Shown: in pieces, positions 9,901 to 15,522 of the stretch
Layout: each line of letters opens with the position of its first letter
Numbering within the stretch: the stretch's first letter is position 1
Made by a program: the position numbers and the translations under genes
The notes under the pieces: model-generated
What the model was told of the DNA's origin: nothing
The model's input: the letters and a program-made list of their open reading frames with translations, nothing else
Databases searched by the model: none
Assembly: GCA_036939975.1 (NCBI GenBank)
Contig: JALLPB010000466.1
Coordinates: 1-15,522 of the forward strand
Length of the DNA stretch: 15,522 bases
Direction of reading: 5' to 3'
DNA from: Cyclostephanos tholiformis
Lineage: Eukaryota; Bacillariophyta; Thalassiosirophyceae; Thalassiosirales; Thalassiosiraceae

Positions 9901-11005
9901 TCCAACCGTACATAGCCCTAAGCTCCTGTGCCTCCATCTCCAACTTGTCCAACTCGCGAAATTGCTCCCATTCCATCTTCAGCCTCTTGGTGTTCTCGAT
10001 CGCCCCCCCCACCCCCTCCCTCGCTCTCTCCTGCAACGCCTGCTGCTCAAGTATGTTATCCTGGACGCTCGCGTACGCCCGATCCAATCGTTCCAATTCA
10101 GTGGCCTTGACAAAGAAGGCGTACTTGTCCTCCTCCTTCCCCGTTAGGAATTTCTTCGCCTCCTCCTGATCGAGAACGGCGACGGGATTCTCCACCTGTA
10201 TGTTGAGCTGATCTAGCATCGCGTCAAGGTCCTTCTTCGACCGCGACCTCTCCTTCATATTCGAGTCGAGGAGCTTATAACCGTTGAACCCCCCCGGACG
10301 GAGGGAGATGAGGCGTTCCACGGTGATGTACTCGCCGTACAAATCGGGCATGTACCCGTCGGCGCCCCCGTTCAGCAGGGTGACGCGCAACCTCGCGCCG
10401 GGACAGTCCGCCCCGGCCTCCTTCCTCACGAGGTCCCGGAGGTTGCGCGCGCGGTGGGTACGACGGGCGCCCGCGCCCAGGCATACCTGTATCGCGGCGA
10501 GTATCGCCGATTTCCCCGAGCCATTCTGGCCGTGGATGAAGTTGACGTTACGACATAGCTTCACGGACAGCTTGCGATGGCACATGAAGTTCTCCACGTA
10601 CACCTCGTGAATGATCCCCGCCTCGGCGGGCGTGCCCTTGGGATTGAGATGACGGTCCCGCAGGGGGGAGTTGACTACGTGGGAGGAGGAGGAATCGGAT
10701 GCGGCTTCGGGATGGGAGGAGGAGGAACCGCCGCCCCTCGCCTTGGAACGCTTGCGGTTGGGTGGCGATGCCTGGGGCATCAGTCGTCGTTGTTCGTCCC
10801 CCTCCTCGCCTTGTTGGTATTCGTCTCCGTCGTCGTAGTCATCGTCTTGGTACGACTTACGTCCCCCCCCCCTGACGCGCTTCCCGCCTCCTCCTCCTAA
10901 GCCTTTGCCGTTCATTCCGTTCTCCTTGTCGTGCGCGACCCCGACCCCCTCGATCTCCATGCCCTCTTTCTCATCGAGGTCGAGAACGCGCTTTTGGGTG
11001 GGCAT
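6951..11005 (-). CDS. SMC6: SMC6, structural maintenance of chromosomes protein 6
   Basis: In transcript order the exons are 11005-9857, 9735-9136, 9013-7391 and 7301-6951, giving 1240 residues. SMC6 pairs with SMC5 in the nuclear SMC5/6 ATPase complex, which acts in recombination repair and replication-fork stability. A low-complexity acidic/Gly/Ser N-terminus with a basic NRKRSK stretch precedes the head. The head has ENFMCH and the Walker A motif GQNGSGKS at about residues 159-166. NIQVENPVAVLDQEEAKKFL and YAFFVKATELERL are hallmarks of SMC6 rather than SMC5. Glu/Lys-rich coiled coils follow. A hinge begins at exon 3 (from about residue 584, with GPVAGPVG), then more coiled coil, then the C-terminal head with LSGGERS (about 1139-1145) and Walker B VMDEFDVFLD (Asp/Glu about 1167-1168). 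It ends TLNF, like the TTLPF tail of other SMC6 proteins. All three introns (121, 122 and 89 bp) are phase 0. The 5' half is CpG-rich and the 3' half is not. Confidence 0.95.
10003..10020 (-). other. G-quadruplex-capable run in the SMC6 sense strand
   Basis: On the minus strand the sequence is GGGAGGGGGTGGGGGGGG, which meets the pattern of four G3 runs with loops of 1-7 bases. It lies in SMC6 exon 1 and codes for Gly/Val-rich residues in the middle of a coiled-coil start, so it would be present in the pre-mRNA as well as the coding DNA strand. Folding is not shown. Confidence 0.4.
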
Positions 11006-11115
11006 TATTATAATTTGGTAGTGTCCCTCCGATGACTTTTGTTCTACCTATGATGTGTGCATTGGGGGGGATCCCGGCGGAGCCAGAGCCAATGCCGGGC
11101 CTTCGTTGCCAAGCT

Positions 11116-11123
11116 GCGCCAAA
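11116..11123 (-). promoter_or_regulatory. E2F-type site (TTTGGCGC on minus)
   Basis: GCGCCAAA on the plus strand is the exact reverse complement of TTTGGCGC, a consensus binding site for E2F/DP factors that activate G1/S genes in animals, plants and several algae. It lies 111 bp from the SMC6 start and 135 bp from the PZP-ORC2 start. The gene functions (ORC2, SMC6) fit E2F control, but an eight-base match alone is weak. Confidence 0.45.
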
Positions 11124-11137
11124 AATGAATCATTTCG

Positions 11138-11145
11138 GGCGGGAA
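11138..11145 (-). promoter_or_regulatory. Second E2F-type site (TTCCCGCC on minus)
   Basis: GGCGGGAA on the plus strand reads TTCCCGCC on the minus strand, which fits the E2F form TTSSCGCC. It sits 22 bp from the first site, so the two could act as a pair. The surrounding sequence is G-rich, so a chance match is easier here than elsewhere. Confidence 0.4.
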
Positions 11146-11167
11146 GGGGGGTAAGGCGCCCCCCCCC
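11146..11167. other. G6/C9 potential hairpin in the divergent promoter
   Basis: A run of six G (11146-11151) is followed, after TAAGGCG, by nine C (11159-11167), which can pair into a six-bp G:C stem with a seven-base loop. It directly abuts the second E2F-like motif. It may be a structural element or only the by-product of homopolymer growth in a GC-rich promoter. Confidence 0.35.
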
Positions 11168-11250
11168 TTACTTCTTTTTCTGACGGGAACAGACGGAGAT
11201 GATATATTTATTTATGAGTGGAAATTTTTTTCAGGTCGACCAGACACACC

Positions 11251-14200
11251 ATGGAGGACCGTCCCGGCCACGAGGAGGATTCGAACGCCCGTTGGTTCTA
11301 CCGCCGCTGCGCCGCCGCGCGCATCATCATGGAATCGCCACTGACGACTCTGGAGCTGTCCCTGAGGGTATTTCGCTTCGTCGAGTCCATCGTCTACGAC
11401 GACGACAACGACGACGCCTTCCAACTACGACTCTTTGACGAGCTACGGGACGGTTGCATGGCCCGTCGGCGCGATCTGAACTTCGTGTACGAAATTTGCG
11501 ATCGCGCGCTGGATCTGAGGGATGATGATGATTTCACGGAAAGGACGATTCGGGCCGTCGCCGAGGCCGAGGCCGAGGCCGCGCGCGATGGCGTCGTCCC
11601 GGTCGTCGGACGCGATCCTCGCGACGGCGACAACGACGATGCTGATGCCGCCGTGGTATCGGGGGTGGATGGGAAAGAGACCGTCCTCGATACGTCGGAT
11701 GGAGGTATAACGTTGGATGTCACTGCTGCTCATCCGTCGTTTTCGGCGACGTCGAGATTGACAGGGGCGTCGGAGTCGTTGTCAGCGCGCGACGACGGTG
11801 GCGACGGCGACGATCGACGACGACGCGAAGAATTCAATGACACCGACGATCTGCACTGCTTCCAACTTAGAACGAGGATCTTTGGTCTGAGTCTTCCCAC
11901 CTTCACGACCGAACTTTGGAGGTATTTACAGCTCGCCGGATGGACACATTCACTCGGAAAATATCACATTCCAAAGAGAGGAAAAGAAAGGAGAAGATTA
12001 GAGTCCGAAGATATGGTAAAAAGAATATACGAGCACTTCGACCTCGACCACGATGTCGCCCGTGGTCGGAACGGGGTGGAGGAATTCGACACCGACGAGG
12101 AAGGTCCCGAAGTTTTCGACAGCTCGAACGAATTAGTTGATTACCTCGATGAATACTGTATGCAGGATTATCGCGCGACGACGGCCGAGATCGAGGCCAC
12201 ACGGACGGCGTTGATCACAAATTCGAATGCTTACAGGCGTCGAAATTTGCGATTGCGACATGAACTGCTGGAGGTCGCTTATAACGAGCGATGGCGCAAG
12301 AGTCAGGAGAAATCGCAGTCCAAGTACGGACACGGCCATCGACCGTGCGAGGTCTGTTTCAAAGGCGCTAGTTCCGTATACCCTCGCGTGGCATGTCGGG
12401 GATGCGGCCTCGTGGTTCACACGAATTGCTACGGCCTGTTGGATCACGGGGGAAAGGGCGGTGAGGGGAATGCAACCGAGGTGGACGAAAAGGGATACTT
12501 CACGTGCGATGTCTGCGCGGTCGGTTCCAATCGTACAGCGTGCAAACAACGAGGGCAAGCCCCGCAACGCTCGGGATGGCGCGTTGAGGCGTGGCGCCTT
12601 CATCAACATCCCGACTCGGTTTGCTCGCTGTGTGGTTGGAAGTATATCGCTGGGGGAATGGTCAGAATTGCGGAAAATAAGTTGGACGTGGCCGATTCCT
12701 ATGATGCGAAGAATCGCAAGAGGAAAACTCGGAGAACGGAGGAGCCGTCCGAATCATGGGTGCACTTGTTCTGCATCAACACCCTTCCATCGACGAAGAA
12801 GGTATTACCCGGCTCCGTTCGAATCGGCGGAGACGCTGCTCTTCGAATTCGCGAAGCGTTGGATAAATCTGATGAGATGGTCCGGGAGATCGAAGTGAGT
12901 TTTCCGGCAAACTTGTCTCTGTGAAAATTATGTTTGCCTCGCGAGTACTTTGACCTTATTGGACGTCCTTCTCTTTTCATCAGAGTATGCGAATGACTAC
13001 CATTCGATGCGAGACGTGTGCAAAGGGGAAGGGAGATCTCGTGCGATGTGATGGATCCTGTGGAAGATTTTATCACCGACTGTGTCTCCAAATCGATCGT
13101 TTTGATAATGTTAGCTGGGGTGAGAAGACTGAACATTTGTGCCCACGCTGTCAGAATATTAGTGGTAATGTGCACCCGGATTGGAGTGCTCTTATTCCCC
13201 TGAGTGGAAATTCTAAAATTGACGATTCACAAGTCAATTATTCAAAAGCTAAAGTTGACCAACCTCAAGTTAAATATTCAACGACAGATGCCCAAGGAGG
13301 GAAAAGCGCTGACGAAATAGATCAATACTTCAGCAGAAAGTCTGGGAAGGTATCGAATATTGAAGGTGCAAGGAGCGATCTCGTGATACCCTCGCAGCAG
13401 GAATGTATTGCCGAGGTGGAAATTCTTCACCGTCAATGCAAGGTCGACATCGAGTTTGACAAATTCGAAGTCCAATACCAACATCAGTTCGATGAGTGGT
13501 CGTTTTTATTGGCAACAAGTCAGTCAATTCTTCTTTACGGATTCGGCTCCAAGATATCTGTTCTCACCAAGTTCGGGAACTATCTAGCCCATGAAGGAGA
13601 TGTTATATGCCTCAATGGCTATGATCCAAATATCAACGTAGGTGTCTTTCTTGGCTATTTGGATGACATATTCTGCGATGGAAAGGAATCTCATCGGAGT
13701 GATCCACTTGCGAGAGACGCGAGTAAAGGGCTAGCAAAAATTGCCGCCTCCATTTCAAAACAAATTGCTTCGACAAGGGCAAGGCCGTTGTTCGTTTTGA
13801 TACACAATATTGATGGCTTAGGCTTGCGTAACCCAGCTGCGCAAGACTCTATCGCCACATTGACTGCCAACAGCAATAAGGATGGCTCGCCGTTGATACG
13901 TGTCGTGGCTTCAGTTGACAATGTGAATGCAGCCATGGTGTTATGGTCCCCAGAGGTAGAACACAAATTTGATTGGGTAAGGAGCTCCACTATATACTTT
14001 ATTCGAGATAGTGATAATCATTCTCATACTCACTAAATTTGACTGCCAGGCTTGGAAATTAGTCAACACGTACAGGCCATATTTCGAAGAAGTGCAGAGT
14101 ATGCCTCAGACAGCATCATCCAAGAAGGTCAAGAGAAGAAACGGTAGCCAAGTTTTAAGTGGAGATTCAGCGGCGCTGAAGGTTCTATCCTGTCTAGCGC

Positions 14201-14454
14201 CCAGACACACAGAGGTACTGCAAGTCCTGGCAACCCTGCAACATTCCAACACGTCGAAGGCTGTGTCTTATGGCATGTTGAGAGATGAGTGCACAAGGAA
14301 GATGCTTCCATCTTCGGACGCAGTCTTGCGCAATATACTTAAGGAGCTTTCTGATCACAGAATTGTTGCACTAGAGAGGGGTGAACTGGGCAATGAGGTA
14401 GTGTGCGTCCCTTCTGGAATACTGCCTGACATCCTTAATTTCAAACATAAGTGA
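11251..14454 (+). CDS. ORC2: PHD-zinc knuckle-PHD (PZP) fused to origin recognition complex subunit 2
   Basis: The exons are 11251-12894, 12984-13976 and 14050-14454, giving 1013 residues; the start lies in ACCATGG. The N-terminus is acidic with Asp and Glu-Ala runs. At about residues 221-260 a LWRYLQLAGWTHSLGKYHIP segment looks like a small helical domain common in stramenopile proteins. PHD1 (about 366-422) has CEVC, CRGC, VHTNC and CDVC. A zinc knuckle follows (CSLC at 458, WVHLFC at 503-508). PHD2 (about 557-604) has CETC, CDGSC, FYHRLC and CPRC. ORC2 follows: LLYGFGSK at about 731, then LIHNID, VVASVDNVNA and FDW spliced to AW, and a C-terminal winged-helix segment from about 918. ORC2 belongs to the six-subunit complex that marks replication origins; PZP modules in BRPF and AF10 proteins bind histone H3 and DNA. 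The introns (89 and 73 bp) are phase 0. Human ORC2 has 577 residues and no PHD. ORC2 identity is near-certain; joining exon 1 rests on the splice prediction. Confidence 0.88.
11560..11580 (+). repeat. Hexanucleotide GCCGAG run encoding Ala-Glu repeats
   Basis: Three and a half copies of GCCGAG encode an Ala-Glu run in the acidic N-terminal part of the PZP-ORC2 protein. It is an in-frame microsatellite and probably length-variable. Confidence 0.75.
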
Positions 14455-14840
14455 ACTGCCATTGGCGTAGGCGGGTTAACGTTAACTTCCGCGCTGGGTG
14501 ATTATTATACATCAGGGACAGACATTTCGTGGGGCAAGTTATTTGGCAGGGCCACCAATTGAGCACGTCACCTCTGCCGCGGGTGCCGTCGGCATCGCAT
14601 CAGCAGCGAAGACTCGGTTGGGAACAGACGATGAGTAAAATGATGTGTAGTATGAATCTGATAGCGGGGATTAAATGCTTCCATGGAGCAAGCTTTGATC
14701 CTTCGCCTCTTCTTCTTCATTTAAACAACTTAATCACTAAATTCAAATAGAAATGTGTACATGTCCGAAGCAATTTGAACAAAAGGCTCTTGTGAGGAGG
14801 AAATTGAAAATAATAGAAGCCTATAATACCTGGTTCAGTG
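14455..14840. other. Convergent intergenic region between PZP-ORC2 and CBP20
   Basis: These 386 bp lie between two facing stop codons and must hold both 3' UTRs. Short open frames run through it on the plus strand, but they have no recognisable motif and one of them runs on antisense into CBP20. A perfect 12-bp palindrome lies at 14475-14486. No AATAAA, tRNA or other RNA gene was recognised. Confidence 0.6.
14475..14486. repeat. 12-bp perfect palindrome GTTAACGTTAAC
   Basis: GTTAACGTTAAC is its own reverse complement and also a tandem of two six-base palindromes. It is flanked by GCGG on the left and CCGC two bases to the right, so a longer cruciform or RNA hairpin is possible. It lies 21 bp after the ORC2 stop codon, so it would be in the 3' UTR. 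No function is shown. Confidence 0.5.
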
Positions 14841-15434
14841 CTATGCATTCTGACCCTGAATACTGGGAGACTCCCACCTCGCTCCGAATTGTTGAGGTGG
14901 TTGAAACCTCTGTGTTTGCTGCCGGTCATCACCCATCGCCCCCCCCTCACCCTCGCTCCGTTGACGTTTCCTCCCACTATTTTTCGCCCCACCACCCCGA
15001 TCATCCCTCACTTGACCCCCACTCGTGCCACGTCCATACTCCCTCCCCGGCTTGAATCCCGCGTCCAATTCAACGCGGATCAACATCCCGTCGAGCTTCG
15101 TTCCCGTCAAATTGGCCACTGCACCCAGGGCATCGATCCTGTGACGGAACTCCACGAACGCAAACCCGCAGGGGATCTTTTTGAATCGATCGAGGCCCAT
15201 GTGAACTTCCGCCACCGGACCGACTTGCTCGAAATGCCGTCGTAGATGGATGGTACGGGTGGAGAAGGCCAAGTTCCCGACGTACACGGTCGAGGAGAGG
15301 GCCAGAGCGCATACTTGAGCTTCCGGCTTCGAGTAATGCGATCTGTCCCAGTAGAGACGCTTTTCGGATGCATTTGCATTGATGAGAGCCGGGGCGCAGG
15401 TATTAGTCGCTCGGTCCCAGTATAGACGTGTCAT
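14841..15434 (-). CDS. NCBP2: Nuclear cap-binding protein subunit 2 (CBP20)
   Basis: This single-exon frame of 197 residues encodes the small subunit of the nuclear cap-binding complex, which binds the m7G cap of new RNA polymerase II transcripts and supports splicing, export and decay. One RRM is present, with RNP2 VYVGNL (about 50-55) and RNP1 CGFAFVEF (about 89-96). MGLDRFKKIPCGF and the C-terminal signature RVELDAGFKPGREYGRG-TSGGQVRD are typical of CBP20. Tyr51 matches the cap-stacking Tyr43 of human CBP20. Tyr28 in LYWDR lies at the same distance as human Tyr20, the other cap-stacking residue. A second LYWDR motif sits 23 residues earlier. The C-terminal tail is Gly/Arg/Gln-rich and lacks the usual DEYR-like continuation. 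The start at 15434 is the first Met, but the frame stays open upstream to the G-run at the window edge, so an N-terminal extension or upstream exon cannot be excluded. Confidence 0.94.
   Translation of the reverse strand: MTRLYWDRATNTCAPALINANASEKRLYWDRSHYSKPEAQVCALALSSTVYVGNLAFSTRTIHLRRHFEQVGPVAEVHMGLDRFKKIPCGFAFVEFRHRIDALGAVANLTGTKLDGMLIRVELDAGFKPGREYGRGTSGGQVRDDRGGGAKNSGRKRQRSEGEGGAMGDDRQQTQRFQPPQQFGARWESPSIQGQNA
15339..15428 (-). repeat. Duplicated 21-bp segment encoding RLYWDR in CBP20
   Basis: Positions 15339-15359 and 15408-15428 match at 18 of 21 bases and are 69 bp apart start to start, exactly 23 codons. Both encode RLYWDR in frame. The downstream copy (in protein terms) is at the position expected for the cap-contacting Tyr; the first lies at the extreme N-terminus. 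Confidence 0.7.
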
Positions 15435-15499
15435 GACCGCGATTGTTTGGGGAATTAGGGACAGGATCGGATGGTGGCGCGGGGTTAGTAGGTAATAGG

Positions 15500-15522
15500 T
15501 GGGGGGGGGGGGGGGGGGGGGG
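15500..15522. repeat. Terminal poly-G run, probable contig or gap edge
   Basis: The window ends in a G run of more than 20 bases broken by a single T at its left end (GTGGG...). Such a run at the very edge of a sequence is typical of a homopolymer where assembly stopped or of low-quality read ends. True length cannot be known from this window. Confidence 0.7.

Larger units (their letters stand above)
11006..11250. promoter_or_regulatory. Bidirectional promoter region shared by SMC6 and PZP-ORC2
   Basis: These 245 bp separate the start codons of two divergent genes. The region is GC-rich with C and G homopolymers. It carries two E2F-like motifs and a possible G/C hairpin, listed separately. 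Close to the plus-strand start, TTTTTTTCAG at about 11225-11234 looks like a 3' splice acceptor, so a 5' UTR intron of the ORC2 gene is possible; if real, it would place the plus-strand transcription start further left. No TATA box is evident. Promoter identity follows from the divergent layout. Confidence 0.7.

Noticed and set aside
10855..10860. GTAAGT donor-like site on the minus strand within SMC6 exon 1
   Set aside because: Using it with the next acceptors would remove the Walker A motif; the frame reads through cleanly, so it is probably a chance match.
6951..11005. Assignment of the SMC gene to SMC5 or a cohesin/condensin SMC
   Set aside because: NIQVENPVAVLDQE, the YAFFVKAT stretch and the FDVFLD Walker B context are those of SMC6.
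11218..11250. GTG start giving an 11-residue extension of PZP-ORC2
   Set aside because: GTG is not a usual eukaryotic start, and the stretch contains a likely TTTTTTTCAG acceptor; ATG at 11251 has an ideal context.
12895..12986. Separate PHD gene ending at 12924 and ORC2 gene starting at 12987
   Set aside because: Only 62 bp would separate two same-strand genes, the PZP module would be cut in half, and the interval has a textbook donor and acceptor in matching phase.
14753..15055. Plus-strand open frame of about 100 codons starting MCTCPKQFEQ
   Set aside because: Its second half is antisense to the CBP20 C-terminus and is His/Pro-rich as expected from that shadow. The first half has no motif and no supporting context.
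1..15522. Transposons, CRISPR arrays, viral insertions and rRNA
   Set aside because: No integrase, transposase or reverse-transcriptase motifs, no terminal repeats, no regularly spaced repeat array and no rRNA-like sequence were seen on either strand.

Overview
This window is nuclear DNA from a eukaryote, probably unicellular with a compact genome. It holds six protein genes and one tRNA gene. Seven spliceosomal introns (73-122 bp, GT..AG, mostly with a CTAAY-like branch site) can be placed in three genes by reading frame and family conservation. The lineage is uncertain. One protein has a signal peptide followed by an ASAFAP-like junction, as in plastid-targeted proteins of secondary red-plastid algae. 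Together with the Asp/Ser/Arg-rich proteins this is weakly compatible with a photosynthetic stramenopile, but it is not proof.

Layout from left to right: a tRNA-Gly(CCC) on the minus strand (179-249); an unrecognised secreted or plastid-targeted protein, plus (452-1450); an unrecognised Ser/Arg-rich 758-residue protein, minus (1540-3816); methylenetetrahydrofolate reductase, plus, three exons (4332-6744); SMC6 of the SMC5/6 complex, minus, four exons (6951-11005); a very unusual plus-strand gene of three exons (11251-14454) joining a PHD-zinc knuckle-PHD chromatin-reader module to origin recognition complex subunit 2; and the nuclear cap-binding protein CBP20, minus (14841-15434). The last 23 bases are an almost pure G run, which looks like a contig or gap edge. 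Bases 1-178 hold no gene that I can support.

The six protein genes alternate strictly in strand, so every intergenic space is either a shared divergent promoter or a shared convergent 3' region. The most informative space is 11006-11250, between SMC6 and the PHD-ORC2 gene. It has two E2F-type motifs, a G/C hairpin, and sits in the middle of a CpG-rich block of about 3.8 kb covering the 5' parts of both genes. SMC6 and ORC2 both act around S phase, so co-regulation from this promoter is a reasonable inference.

The main discovery candidate is the PZP-ORC2 fusion. Its second PHD finger and the ORC2 ATPase-like domain lie in one uninterrupted reading frame. The first PHD finger and zinc knuckle lie in the preceding exon, joined by a clean phase-0 intron. 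Chromatin readers are known on ORC1 (BAH, and PHD in plants); I know of none on ORC2.
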